DNA of 64,000 nucleotides from Agromyces tardus (lineage in GTDB: Bacteria > Actinomycetota > Actinomycetes > Actinomycetales > Microbacteriaceae), in assembly GCF_003710805.1 (NCBI RefSeq), contig NZ_RHHB01000003.1, positions 1 through 64,000 of the forward strand, written 5' to 3'. A program made the position numbers and the translations under genes. A model generated the notes under the pieces. It was not told where the DNA came from. It ran no database searches and saw only the letters and a program-made list of their open reading frames with translations. Positions 27,056 through 35,295 of this stretch are shown here, piece after piece; positions within the stretch are counted from its first letter, which is position 1; every line of letters starts with the position of its first letter.

Positions 27056-28042
27056 ATGGACCTGCTCATCCTCGGTGGCACCCAATGGCTCGGACGCGAA
27101 CTCGCCCGGGAGGCGATCGCGCGCGGCGATCGCGTGACGTGCCTCGCGCGCGGCGAGGCGGGTGCCGTCGCGCCGAGGGCGGAGCTCGTGGCGGCCGATC
27201 GCGACCGGCCCGACGCGTACGACGCCGTCGGCGACCTCGACTGGGACGTGGTGATCGACCTCACGCGGCAGCCGGGGCACGCCCGTCGCGCCGCCGCCGC
27301 GCTCGCCGGACGTGCCCGGCACGTCGTGTTCGTCTCGTCGTGCAGCGTCTACGCCCGGCACGACGAGCCGGGAGCCGACGAGTCCGCCGCGCTGTTGCCG
27401 GCGCTCGCGGACGATGCGTCGACGCCCGAGACGTACGGCGAGGCGAAGGTCGCCTGCGAGGCGGCGTGGCGCGGTGCGGTATCCGACCGCCTGCTCGTGG
27501 TGCGGCCGGGGCTCATCGCGGGTCCGGGCGATCCGTCGGATCGCGCGGGCTACTGGGTGGCACGGGCGGCACGCGACCGTGAGCCCATGCTCGTTCCCGA
27601 GATCCCGGATGCCGCGGTGCAGGCCATCGACGTACGCGATCTCGTGCGGTTCCTGCTCGATGGGGCGGCGCGGGGACTCACGGGCACGTTCAACGCCGTC
27701 GGCGACCGCACGACCTTCGCGGAGTGGCTCGCGGTGTCGCGCGAACTGGGCGCACACGACGGCGAGGTCGTCGTGGCATCCGCCGATCGCCTCGCCGAAC
27801 TCGGGGTGAACGAGTGGGCGGGGCCCGACTCGTTGCCGCTGTGGATCGCCGACCCCACGTGGAACGCGTTCCTCGACCGGTCGAACGCGGCGGCCGAGCG
27901 GGAGGGGCTCGTGCTGCGGCCGGTGCGCGAGTCGCTCGCGGACGTGCTCGCGTGGGAACGCTCGGCGGGGCTCGGGCGCGAACGCCGGGCGGGGCTCGGG
28001 GCCGAGCGCGAGCGCGAGCTCATCGCGGAGCTGCGCGGCTGA
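27056..28042 (+). CDS. NAD-dependent epimerase/dehydratase-family (SDR) protein
   Basis: This 328-residue extended/atypical short-chain dehydrogenase has the nucleotide loop GGTQWLGREL (residues 7-16), VVIDLTRQPGHA, then VFVSSCSVYA and a YGEAKVACE segment holding the YxxxK catalytic pair (Y123-K127). LVVRPGLIAGPGD follows. It most resembles the CSP41/isoflavone-reductase-like group seen in actinobacteria, where an NAD(P)H role on an unknown metabolite is assumed. The ATG at 27056 leads directly into the Rossmann strand. It is divergent from the dienelactone hydrolase gene with a 73-bp gap. Confidence 0.82.
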   Translation: MDLLILGGTQWLGRELAREAIARGDRVTCLARGEAGAVAPRAELVAADRDRPDAYDAVGDLDWDVVIDLTRQPGHARRAAAALAGRARHVVFVSSCSVYARHDEPGADESAALLPALADDASTPETYGEAKVACEAAWRGAVSDRLLVVRPGLIAGPGDPSDRAGYWVARAARDREPMLVPEIPDAAVQAIDVRDLVRFLLDGAARGLTGTFNAVGDRTTFAEWLAVSRELGAHDGEVVVASADRLAELGVNEWAGPDSLPLWIADPTWNAFLDRSNAAAEREGLVLRPVRESLADVLAWERSAGLGRERRAGLGAERERELIAELRG

Positions 28043-28144
28043 GCCGGGGCCGACCTTGGTCCCGGTCGCGCGCGGAATCGCGGGCGTACGATGAGGCGAG
28101 CGGGGACGGATGCCGCCTCCCCACGGCGTCGGAGGTGATGCTGC

Positions 28145-28429
28145 ATGTACGGACCCGGTTACGGCATGGGGTTCGGGTGGATCTGGGGCGTACTTGGATT
28201 CCTCCTCCTCATCGGGGCGCTCGTGGCGCTCATCCTCCTCGTGGTGCGGCAGTCGAACCGGTCGGCGCCCGTGAGTCATCAGCCGGCGGCCGACGTGCCA
28301 CCGACACCCCCGCGCAGCACCGCCCGCGCGATCGCGGAGGAGCGGCTCGCGCGCGGTGAGATCACGCCCGAGGAGTATCGCGAGATCGTGCGTGCGCTCG
28401 ACGAGACGTCGAGTCCGCCGGGCGCCTGA
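28145..28429 (+). CDS. Small membrane protein with SHOCT domain
   Basis: This 94-residue protein has one N-terminal transmembrane helix (about 12-38), a polar Pro-rich linker and a C-terminal SHOCT motif (ARAIAEERLARGEITPEEYREIVRALDE, about 61-88). SHOCT is a short helical module often found at protein termini and is thought to mediate oligomerisation. A Gly/Tyr-rich start (MYGPGYGMG) is common in such proteins. GGAGGTGATGC precedes the ATG, a strong ribosome site. Function unknown. Confidence 0.8.
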   Translation: MYGPGYGMGFGWIWGVLGFLLLIGALVALILLVVRQSNRSAPVSHQPAADVPPTPPRSTARAIAEERLARGEITPEEYREIVRALDETSSPPGA

Positions 28430-28481
28430 GCGGCGTGCATCCCTCGGCCTGCGGAGCGCGTTCGGAGCCCCTTCGGAGTGC

Positions 28482-28497
28482 GTCTGGGATGGCAGAC
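28482..28497. promoter_or_regulatory. Putative hut operator upstream of hutG
   Basis: GTCTGGGATGGCAGAC (outer arms GTCTG/CAGAC) matches 13 of 16 bases of the palindrome upstream of hutU. Its near edge lies 55 bp from the hutG start, the same distance as for hutU (55) and hutH (56). The conserved spacing is what makes the match convincing. Confidence 0.7.
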
Positions 28498-28551
28498 GGT
28501 GCCGGGCGCGGGGGCTCGGCCCGCGGCATCCGTCGTTGCTAGCTTCGGACC

Positions 28552-29547
28552 ATGACCGAGCCCGCGCTGTCGCACGATCCGCTCTGGCCGAGGGCCGGCG
28601 ACTGGCCGGGGTTCGACTCGCTCGCGGGCGACGCGCGGGTCGGGCTCGCGCTGCTCGGGGTCCCCGCGTGGCGCACGTCGCTCTCAGCGTCGAACGCCCA
28701 CGCGACGCCGGCGGCCGTTCGTGCGGCGCTGCGCCGCTACAGCCCCGCGCTCATGCCCGATCGCTCGCAGCCCGACGGTGCAGCGGGGCGCGACCCGCGC
28801 GACCTGGCCGACGTCGGGTTCGCGGATGCGGGCGACATCGACGAGCCCGACGGGCCCGACGGCGAGGCGCGCACCCGGACCCGTGTCGCCGAGGTGCTCG
28901 CGCGCGCCGACGCGCTCATGGCGCTCGGCGGCGACAACTCGGTGACGGTCGCGACGGCCCTCGGGGCGTGGGGCGACGAACTCGCGACCGCGGGCCTCGT
29001 GACCATCGACGCCCACTACGACCTGCGCGACGGCGTCTCGAACGGCTCGCCCGTGCGCCGTCTCGTGGAGGCGGGACTCGACCCCGCCCGCATCGTGCAG
29101 GTCGGCATCGCCGACTTCGCGAATTCCGCCGCGTATGCGCGGCGAGCGGCCGATCTCGGCATCACGGTCATCCACCGCGACGAACTGCACGGGCGGCGTC
29201 CCGCCGAGGTCATGGGCGAGGCGCTCGCGATCGCGGGGGCGGCGGGGGGTCCGGTGCACCTCGACGTCGACGTCGACGCGTGCGACCGCTCCGTGGCGCC
29301 CGCGTGCCCCGCGTCGGTGCCCGGCGGCCTCGCGGCGTGGGAGCTGCGCGCGCTCGTGCGGGCCGCGGCATCCGATCGACGGGTGCGCAGCGCCGACCTC
29401 GTCGAGATCGATGCGACGACGGATGCCGCGGATGGCCGCACCGTGCGTCTCGCCGCACTGTGCGTGCTCGAGTTCGCGGCGGGGCTCGCGGGGCGGACGC
29501 GCGTGGGCGGCGTGGGCGGCGCCGCCGGCGGGTGGTCGCATCGCTGA
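28552..29547 (+). CDS. hutG: Arginase-family ureohydrolase, probable formimidoylglutamase
   Basis: This 331-residue ureohydrolase would be a manganese enzyme that here probably splits N-formimidoyl-glutamate to glutamate and formamide, the last step of histidine breakdown. Metal-ligand motifs are DAHYDLRDG (about 153) and LDVDVDACD (about 238). The first motif reads GGDNS instead of the usual GGDHS, so one classical Mn ligand His is Asn. Family likeness alone would allow agmatinase or guanidinobutyrase. The hut-type palindrome 55 bp upstream and the absence of another hutG beside hutUIH favour hutG. It lies 16 kb from the other hut genes. Confidence 0.75.
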   Translation: MTEPALSHDPLWPRAGDWPGFDSLAGDARVGLALLGVPAWRTSLSASNAHATPAAVRAALRRYSPALMPDRSQPDGAAGRDPRDLADVGFADAGDIDEPDGPDGEARTRTRVAEVLARADALMALGGDNSVTVATALGAWGDELATAGLVTIDAHYDLRDGVSNGSPVRRLVEAGLDPARIVQVGIADFANSAAYARRAADLGITVIHRDELHGRRPAEVMGEALAIAGAAGGPVHLDVDVDACDRSVAPACPASVPGGLAAWELRALVRAAASDRRVRSADLVEIDATTDAADGRTVRLAALCVLEFAAGLAGRTRVGGVGGAAGGWSHR

Positions 29548-29580
29548 GCGGCCGGGCGGCATCGGTGGCAGACTCGGCGC

Positions 29581-30066
29581 ATGAAGACCCTCGTGCTCGT
29601 GCGCCACGCCAAGTCGAGCTGGGAGCACGCCGGAACCCCGGATCATGAGCGCCCGCTGAACCATCGCGGTCGGCGCGATGCCCCCGACATGGGGCGACGC
29701 CTGCGCGAGCGGGGGCTCCTTCCCGACGTGATCCGGTCGAGCACCGCGGTGCGGGCGCGTGCCACGGCGGTGGCGATCGCCGCGCAGTTCGGGATCGAGC
29801 CCGAGGCCGTCGTGCTCGACGAGCGGCTGTACGGCTCGTCGCCAGACACGATCCTCGGCGTGGTCGGCGAACTCGACGACTCGGTCGAGACGGCGATGAT
29901 CGTCGCCCACGATCCGGGCCTCTCCGATCTCGCGTTCGACCTCTCGGGCACGATCGAGCACATGCCCACGTGCGCCGCCGCCGAGTTCTCGTTCGACGTC
30001 GCGCGCTGGTCGGATGTCGCGGACGCGGAGCCCGTGGAGTTCCGGCTGGAGACGCCGCGGTCGTAG
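29581..30066 (+). CDS. SixA-like histidine phosphatase
   Basis: This 161-residue phosphatase of the histidine phosphatase superfamily has the catalytic RHAKS at residues 8-12 (the SixA form of the RHG motif) and a second catalytic His in IVAHDPGL (about 102-109). SixA removes phosphate from the HPt domain of a sensor kinase in E. coli; in actinobacteria the substrate is mostly unknown and may be a small phosphate ester. The gene follows hutG by 33 bp in the same direction and could be co-transcribed, although no functional link is evident. Confidence 0.85.
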   Translation: MKTLVLVRHAKSSWEHAGTPDHERPLNHRGRRDAPDMGRRLRERGLLPDVIRSSTAVRARATAVAIAAQFGIEPEAVVLDERLYGSSPDTILGVVGELDDSVETAMIVAHDPGLSDLAFDLSGTIEHMPTCAAAEFSFDVARWSDVADAEPVEFRLETPRS

Positions 30067-30085
30067 GGGAGGGGTTGGGGTTGTG

Positions 30086-30115
30086 CCCGGCCTGCATTCT
30101 GCTCGCCCGGCCGGG
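30086..30115. terminator. Possible hairpin terminator
   Basis: CCCGGCC (30086-30092) can pair with GGCCGGG (30109-30115) over a 16-base loop, in the 156-bp gap between the convergent SixA and modC genes. Nothing else is seen in that gap. Confidence 0.45.
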
Positions 30116-30222
30116 TTGCGCGCCCGCCCCGTGTTGATCCTCCCTCGGCGGCTCGCGTTCCTTTCCCTGTCCTTCCCCTCCGCCTCCCAGCCGACGACGC
30201 GGCGCCCTTCGGCGACCCTCCG

Positions 30223-30960
30223 TCATTCCACTGACGCCGCCAGCATCCGCTCGACATAGGCGGTCGCCGGCGCGGCGCGAAGCTCCGCGAGGGTACCGCG
30301 TTGGGTGACCAGGCCCCGCTCGAGCACGAGCACCGAATCCGCGAGCGCTGCGGCATCCGCCGGGCTGTGGGTGACGAGCACCGTCGCGCCGCCGAACTCG
30401 CGCACGTGCGTCGCGAGCTCGGCGCGCATGTCGGCGCGCACCTCGACGTCGAGGGCCGACATGGGCTCGTCGAGCAACAGCACGTCGGGGTCGGCCGCGA
30501 GCGCTCGGGCGAGGGCCACGCGCTGCGCCTGCCCGCCCGAGAGCTCGGCAGGCAGGCGGTCGGCGAGCGCCGTCAGGTCGTAGCGCGCGAGCCAGGGCTC
30601 GGCCACCGCCCGCGCAGCCGACCGCGAACCGCCGCGCATCCGCGCCGCGAACGCCACGTTGTCCCGCACCGAGAGGTGCGGGAAGAGCACGTAGTCCTGG
30701 AACACCACGCCGATGCGCCGCCGCTCGGGCGGCAGCCCGTCGACGCGCCGCGACCCGATCCGGACCTCCCCCGCGTCGAGCGGCACGAGCCCCGCGATCG
30801 CCGCGAGCACACTCGACTTGCCGGCGCCATTGGGCCCGATGACGGCGAGCGGATGCCCCGGCACCACGTCGAACGCGGCCGCGATCCTGCGCTCGCCGCG
30901 CGTGACCGTCACGTCGGCGTGCAACGAGGGGCGGGCGCTCGAGGGCTCGGCGGGCATCAT
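30223..30960 (-). CDS. modC: Molybdate ABC transporter ATP-binding protein
   Basis: This 245-residue ATPase has Walker A GPNGAGKS (about 38-45), the signature LSGGQAQRVALARAL, Walker B VLLLDEPMSALD and a switch His in LVTHS. It powers molybdate import with ModB and ModA. Unlike E. coli ModC it ends soon after the ABC domain and lacks the C-terminal TOBE/Mop domain; that domain is instead fused to the HTH regulator at the head of the operon. The start ATGATG at 30960 overlaps the modB stop. Confidence 0.88.
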   Translation of the reverse strand: MMPAEPSSARPSLHADVTVTRGERRIAAAFDVVPGHPLAVIGPNGAGKSSVLAAIAGLVPLDAGEVRIGSRRVDGLPPERRRIGVVFQDYVLFPHLSVRDNVAFAARMRGGSRSAARAVAEPWLARYDLTALADRLPAELSGGQAQRVALARALAADPDVLLLDEPMSALDVEVRADMRAELATHVREFGGATVLVTHSPADAAALADSVLVLERGLVTQRGTLAELRAAPATAYVERMLAASVE

Positions 30961-31844
30961 CCGCGCACCCCCGGAAGCCACCGGTCGCGCAAGCCGAGCA
31001 GCACCGCGACCGACACCGCGAGGAGCAGCAGTGCGAGCGCGACCGCTTCGTCGGGATCGGACTGCATCGCGAGGTAGCTCGCGATCGGGAGCGTGCGGGT
31101 GACGCCGGGCAGGGAACCCGCGAACGTGATCGTCGCACCGAACTCGCCGAGCGCACGACTGAAGCACAGGACCGCGCCGGCGGCGACACCGGGCGCGACG
31201 AGCGGCAGCGTGACGTGCCGGAACACCTGCCACCGCGACGCGCCGAGCGTGGCCGCGGCACCCTCGGTGCGCCGATCGGCGGAGCGCAACGCCCCCTCGA
31301 CCGCGAACACGAGGAACGGCAGCGACACGAACACCTGCGCGAGCACGACCGCGCCGCTGGTGAACGGCACGGTCACGCCGAACCAGTCCTCGAGCACGGA
31401 TCCGACGAGTCCGCGCCGTCCGAGCAGCATGAGCAGCGCGATACCCCCGACCACGGGCGGCAGCACGAGCGGCACGGTCACCGCCGCGCGCAGCAGCCGC
31501 CGGGGCACCGTGGGCCAGTCGGCGGCGCGCGCGAGCAACGTCGCGAGGGGTACGCCGAGCACGAGGCACAGCCCCGTGGCGGCCGTCGCGGTGACGAACG
31601 AGAGCACGAGCGCCTGCAGCACCGACTCCCGCGCGAGCAGCTCGGGCAGCTCGGCCCACGGCGCCCGGGCGACGAGGGCGACGAGCGGCAGCACGAGCAC
31701 CGCGAGCGCGAGCACGGCCACCGCGGTCACGGGCCACGCGAGCCGGCCGGTGGCCCGGCCCGTGATACGACCAGCGGCACGGCCACCGGCACGGCCGGGG
31801 ACACGGCCCGTGACCCGGCCCGCAGACGCTGCTCGGCCCGCCAC
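30957..31844 (-). CDS. modB: Molybdate ABC transporter permease
   Basis: This 295-residue membrane permease, with about six helices, has the EAA loop TLGASRWQVFRHVTLPLVAPGV typical of binding-protein-dependent importers and GEFGATITFAGSLPGVTRTLP near the end, a ModB/CysT hallmark. The N-terminus before helix 1 is a Gly/Arg/Ala repeat (variants of GRVTGRVPGR, residues about 9-33), unusual and perhaps not translated if a later start is used. Here GTG at 31844 is chosen because it abuts the modA stop codon. It is coupled to modC by a four-base overlap. Confidence 0.88.
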   Translation of the reverse strand: MAGRAASAGRVTGRVPGRAGGRAAGRITGRATGRLAWPVTAVAVLALAVLVLPLVALVARAPWAELPELLARESVLQALVLSFVTATAATGLCLVLGVPLATLLARAADWPTVPRRLLRAAVTVPLVLPPVVGGIALLMLLGRRGLVGSVLEDWFGVTVPFTSGAVVLAQVFVSLPFLVFAVEGALRSADRRTEGAAATLGASRWQVFRHVTLPLVAPGVAAGAVLCFSRALGEFGATITFAGSLPGVTRTLPIASYLAMQSDPDEAVALALLLLAVSVAVLLGLRDRWLPGVRG

Positions 31845-32651
31845 CTACGGCGCCCCGAACCCGGCCTCAGCGAGCACCGCACGCCCGGCCGGCCCCGTGA
31901 CGAACGCGACGAACCCCGCCGCCGCGTCGGGGGCGCCGTCGAGCGCCGCGATCGGGTAGCGGTTCACGACGGATGCCGCACCCGGCACGTCGATCCCCTC
32001 GACCGCGTCGCCCGCCGCGAGCACGTCGGTGCGGTAGACGAGCGCCGCATCGACCTCGCCGAGCGAGACCTTCGTGAGCACGGCGCGCACGTCGGACTCG
32101 AGGGTGTCGGGCGACGCCGTCACGCGCGCCTGCGCGAGCAGCTTCGCGGATGCCGCGCCGCACGGCACCGACTCGTCGCACAGCGCGATGCGCAGCTCGG
32201 CACGTGCGAGGTCGGCGAGTCCCGTCACCCCGGCGCGGTTGCCGGCGGGCACCGCGAGCTGCAGGGTGTTCGTCGCGAACACCGCGGGGTCGGTTGCGAG
32301 GCCCGCGTCGACGAGCGTCTGCATCGGCCCCTCGGCGGCCGACGCGAACACGTCGGCGGGCGCGCCCTCCACCACCTGCTGGGCGAGCGCGGCACTGCCT
32401 CCGGAGTTGAGCACGACGTCGACGTTCGGGTGCGCGTGCTCGTACTGCCGGGCGAGCTCGTCGAACGCGTCGGTGAGGGATGCGGCGGCGAAGACCGTGA
32501 TCGTCGCGGGCGCGGCGTCCGTCGGAGCGCTCACCGCGGGGGAGGAGTTCGTGCCCGTGCCCGCTCCGGCGGCGGCGCAGCCGGCGAGGCCGGCCGCCAC
32601 AGCCAGGGCGAGGGCTCCGGCGCCGAGCGCGAGCCGCGGCATCCGCCTCAT
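31845..32651 (-). CDS. modA: Molybdate-binding lipoprotein
   Basis: This 268-residue extracytoplasmic solute-binding lipoprotein has a signal peptide with lipobox LAGC (about 22-25), a Ser/Thr/Pro linker, then the ModA fold. Signposts are FAAASLTDAFDEL with the oxyanion-binding Ser, NSGGSAALAQQVVEGAPADVFASA, and VYRTDVLAAGD late in the chain. It captures molybdate (or tungstate) for ModBC. The ATG overlaps the stop of the HTH-TOBE gene, so regulator and transporter form one operon. Confidence 0.9.
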   Translation of the reverse strand: MRRMPRLALGAGALALAVAAGLAGCAAAGAGTGTNSSPAVSAPTDAAPATITVFAAASLTDAFDELARQYEHAHPNVDVVLNSGGSAALAQQVVEGAPADVFASAAEGPMQTLVDAGLATDPAVFATNTLQLAVPAGNRAGVTGLADLARAELRIALCDESVPCGAASAKLLAQARVTASPDTLESDVRAVLTKVSLGEVDAALVYRTDVLAAGDAVEGIDVPGAASVVNRYPIAALDGAPDAAAGFVAFVTGPAGRAVLAEAGFGAP

Positions 32652-33061
32652 GCGTCGGCGCCCGGAGGCAGCTCGATCGACACGGTCGTGGCCTTCGCGC
32701 TCGCCGCCGCGAGCATGCCCGGCTCGAGGCCGAGCTCGTCGGCGGCCTCGCGGCTCATGAGCGACACGATGCGGAACGGGCCCGCCTGCAGGTCGACCTG
32801 GGCCATGACGCCGTCGCGCTGCACGCGCGTCACGAGGCCGACGAAGCGGTTGCGTGCCGAGGCCCGCGCAAGCGGGAACGCGTCGGCGAGCGCACCGCCG
32901 CCCGCCTCGGCCATGAGGGGCACGAGGTCGGCGCCCTCCACGACCTGCATGCCGTTGGCGCCCCGACCGAGGGGGAGGCGCCCGTGCTCCGCCCACCGGC
33001 GCACGGTGTCGTCGCTCACGCCGAGCAACGCCGCGGCTTCGCTGATGCGGAACTGCGTCAT
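32648..33061 (-). CDS. HTH-TOBE molybdate-responsive regulator
   Basis: This 137-residue protein has a MerR/BldC-like helix-turn-helix (residues 3-45: FRISEAAALLGVSDDTVRRW) followed by a single Mop/TOBE domain (about 70-132: SARNRFVGLVTRV, VDLQAGPFRIVSLMSREAADELGL). Mop domains bind molybdate, so this is a one-piece molybdate sensor that takes the place of ModE. It heads modABC and has a good -10 (TAGAAT on the minus strand, 33094-33099). It is divergent from the KmtR-like gene. Confidence 0.85.
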   Translation of the reverse strand: MTQFRISEAAALLGVSDDTVRRWAEHGRLPLGRGANGMQVVEGADLVPLMAEAGGGALADAFPLARASARNRFVGLVTRVQRDGVMAQVDLQAGPFRIVSLMSREAADELGLEPGMLAAASAKATTVSIELPPGADA

Positions 33062-33145
33062 GATCGCTCCCGCAGATGCGTCTCCATGAAGCGATTCTAG
33101 CCGTGGATACCGAGGCAGTGCCGATCGCGTGCTCGACGTGAAAGA

Positions 33146-33165
33146 ATCTGCGTATGGATGCAGAT
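33146..33165. promoter_or_regulatory. Candidate operator of the KmtR-like repressor
   Basis: ATCTGC (33146-33151) and GCAGAT (33160-33165) are perfect inverted arms with an 8-base spacer. They span the first start codon at 33154 of the metal sensor gene, which has no obvious ribosome site. Binding there would block both transcription and early translation. Confidence 0.55.
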
Positions 33166-33519
33166 ATGCATGCGCGCCTCGGCGCATCCGATGAGTACGT
33201 CGAGGTCGCGGTCGAGATCTTCGCAATGCTCGCCGATGCGACGCGGGTGCGCGTCATCCTCGCCCTGCAGGATGCCGGGGAGCTGTCGGTGAACCACCTG
33301 GCCGGGCTCGTCGACAAGTCGCCCGCCGCCGTCTCGCAGCACCTCGCGAAGCTGCGGCTCGCCCGGATCGTCGCGACCCGGCACGAGGGGCAGCGCGTGT
33401 ACTACCGGCTCGAGAACGAGCACGCGAGCGAACTCGTCGCCGACGCGATCCACCAGGCGGAGCACTCCCTCGGCGGGATCCCGCGCCACCACCAGGTCCT
33501 CGCGGGGGACGCGGAATGA
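33154..33519 (+). CDS. kmtR: KmtR-like Ni/Co-sensing ArsR-family repressor
   Basis: This 121-residue ArsR/SmtB winged-helix repressor has a recognition region SPAAVSQHLAKLRLARIV (about 56-73). It matches Mycobacterium tuberculosis KmtR closely in its C-terminal part (YRLENEH, AEH, GIPRHH). All five residues known as the Ni/Co ligands of KmtR (H88, E101, H102, H110, H111) are present here as H90, E103, H104, H112 and H113, a constant shift of two. It should repress itself and the overlapping CDF exporter gene until nickel or cobalt rises. An ATG at 33166 is an alternative start. Confidence 0.82.
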   Translation: MDADMHARLGASDEYVEVAVEIFAMLADATRVRVILALQDAGELSVNHLAGLVDKSPAAVSQHLAKLRLARIVATRHEGQRVYYRLENEHASELVADAIHQAEHSLGGIPRHHQVLAGDAE

Positions 33520-34553
33520 GCACTGCCAAGCAGCACGCGCACGACCACGGCGGCCATGCGCACGAGCACGAGCACGAGCACGGGCACGCGCACGACGACC
33601 GCCACCCGCATGGCTCGGGCTTCGTGGGTGCGCTGCGCGAGTTCTTCGTCCCGCACACCCATGACCCGGCGGACGCGGTCGACGACGCCCTCGAGGCCAG
33701 CGCGCAGGGCGTACGAGCGGTCAAGGTGAGCCTCTTCCTGCTGCTGGGCACGACCGTGCTCCAGCTCCTCGTCGTGGTCGTGAGCGGATCCGTCGCCCTG
33801 CTCGCCGACACCGTGCACAACTTCTCGGACGCGCTCACCGCGGTTCCCCTCTGGGTCGCGTTCGTGCTCGGTCGTCGCGCGGCGTCGCGCCGTTGCACCT
33901 ACGGCCTCGGCCGCGCGGAGGATGTCGCGGGGCTGTTCATCATCGCCGTGGTCGCGCTGTCGGCAGTGGTCGCGGCCTGGCAGTCGATCGACCGGATCGT
34001 GCATCCGCAGCCGATCACCAATGTCGGCTGGGTGATCGTCGCCGGCCTCGTGGGCTTCGCCGGCAACGAGGCGGTCGCGGTCTACCGCATCCGCGTGGGT
34101 CGCCGCATCGGCTCGGCCGCGCTCGTCGCCGACGGCGTGCACGCGCGCACCGACGGCTTCACGTCGCTCGCGGTCGTGCTCGGGGCACTCGGTGTGCTGG
34201 CCGGCTTCCCGCTCGCCGACCCGATCGCGGGACTCGCCATCTCGGCGGCCATCATGGTGCTGCTCTGGGGCGCCGCGCGGAGCATCGGCATCCGCCTGCT
34301 CGACGGGATCGAGCCGGAGCTCGTCGGTCGCGCCGAGCACGCCCTCGAGCACGTCGACGGCATCCGCGCCGTCGCGCAGCTCCGGCTGCGCTGGGTCGGA
34401 CACCGCCTGCAGGGCGACGCACTCGTCGTGACCGACGACCTTCCGCTCAGCCAGGTCGAGGCGGTCACCCGCGAGGCGGAGCGGCAAGTCGCGGCGCACG
34501 TGCGCAGCCTCGACGGGTTCCACGTTCGGGCGACGGCAGCCGACCCGGCCTGA
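33516..34553 (+). CDS. Cation diffusion facilitator metal exporter
   Basis: This 345-residue CDF protein has a His-rich N-terminal tail (15 or more His in the first 35 residues), six helices and a cytosolic C-terminal domain. The metal-site HxxxD pairs of helices 2 and 5 are seen as ADTVHNFSDAL and ADGVHARTDGF. It exports divalent metal by proton antiport; the KmtR-like regulator it overlaps (ATGA) points to Ni2+/Co2+, like DmeF, rather than Zn2+. The second half has the short ferredoxin-like fold usual for the family. Confidence 0.88.
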   Translation: MSTAKQHAHDHGGHAHEHEHEHGHAHDDRHPHGSGFVGALREFFVPHTHDPADAVDDALEASAQGVRAVKVSLFLLLGTTVLQLLVVVVSGSVALLADTVHNFSDALTAVPLWVAFVLGRRAASRRCTYGLGRAEDVAGLFIIAVVALSAVVAAWQSIDRIVHPQPITNVGWVIVAGLVGFAGNEAVAVYRIRVGRRIGSAALVADGVHARTDGFTSLAVVLGALGVLAGFPLADPIAGLAISAAIMVLLWGAARSIGIRLLDGIEPELVGRAEHALEHVDGIRAVAQLRLRWVGHRLQGDALVVTDDLPLSQVEAVTREAERQVAAHVRSLDGFHVRATAADPA

Positions 34554-34558
34554 GCGTC

Positions 34559-34584
34559 GCCGCGCCGCCGGGAGGACGCGCGGC
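34559..34584. terminator. Hairpin terminator between convergent genes
   Basis: GCCGCGC (34559-34565) pairs with GCGCGGC (34578-34584) around 12 bases, right after the CDF gene and next to the stop codon of the opposing DUF4232 gene at 34587. Confidence 0.5.
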
Positions 34585-34586
34585 TC

Positions 34587-35195
34587 CTAGCCCTGCGCCA
34601 CCGCCGTCACCGTCATCCACGGCGTCGAGCTCTCGCACGCCGGAACATCGGCCGAGACCTCGAACGGCGTGAAGCTGTGCGGCGGGTACACGACGTAGCC
34701 CGCGCCGGCCACGGTCGGGCACTTGTCGCCGAGCGGGCCGCCGTCCGTGCCGATGTTCACGGACGAGAGTGCGGCGACCGCCGTGCCGCCCGGTGCGAGC
34801 GTGATCGTCGGCGGCGCGTCATCCTCTACCTGCTCGGCCGCCTCGCCGAGCTGCGTGCCGTTCGCGTCGACGACCGAGACGCCCGGGGCGCCCCGCAGTT
34901 CGCACGACGCGCTGCCGGTGTTCGTGAAGACGACGATGGAGTTCACGTGGCCCGCGCTGCCCCCGTCGGGGCTGGGCTGCACGGTGACCTCGAGCGCGTC
35001 GTCGGCGCACTGGCCGGCCGGCGCGTTCGGGTCGGTCGGCGCCGGGGAGGCGCTCGGCGTGGGCGAGCTCGAGGCCGATGCGGTCGGCGCGGGGGACGAC
35101 GTCGGCGACCCGCCACCCGACGCACAGGCCGTCAGGAGCAGCGCGACGGCGACGATGGACGAGGCAGCGAGTACTCGAGTGCGCACGCGCCGCAC
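34587..35195 (-). CDS. DUF4232-family lipoprotein
   Basis: This 202-residue lipoprotein has a lipobox LTAC (about 21-24), a Ser/Pro/Thr-rich linker to residue about 60, then a DUF4232 beta-sandwich. That domain has conserved pairs of Cys (GQCADDAL, SCELRGAPGV, DKCP and PACES) and the typical FTNTGSASCELRGAPGVSVV segment. Such proteins are abundant on actinobacterial surfaces, with no known activity. It is divergent from the SRPBCC gene at 35296. Confidence 0.82.
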   Translation of the reverse strand: MRRVRTRVLAASSIVAVALLLTACASGGGSPTSSPAPTASASSSPTPSASPAPTDPNAPAGQCADDALEVTVQPSPDGGSAGHVNSIVVFTNTGSASCELRGAPGVSVVDANGTQLGEAAEQVEDDAPPTITLAPGGTAVAALSSVNIGTDGGPLGDKCPTVAGAGYVVYPPHSFTPFEVSADVPACESSTPWMTVTAVAQG

Positions 35196-35295
35196 GATAC
35201 CGCCGTCGGGCGGACGCCGCCACGCTCACACCCGCGTGGCGGACGCAGCGCCATCACCCGTTGTCCCCTGCGGGCGCCGTTGGGATACTGGCCCC

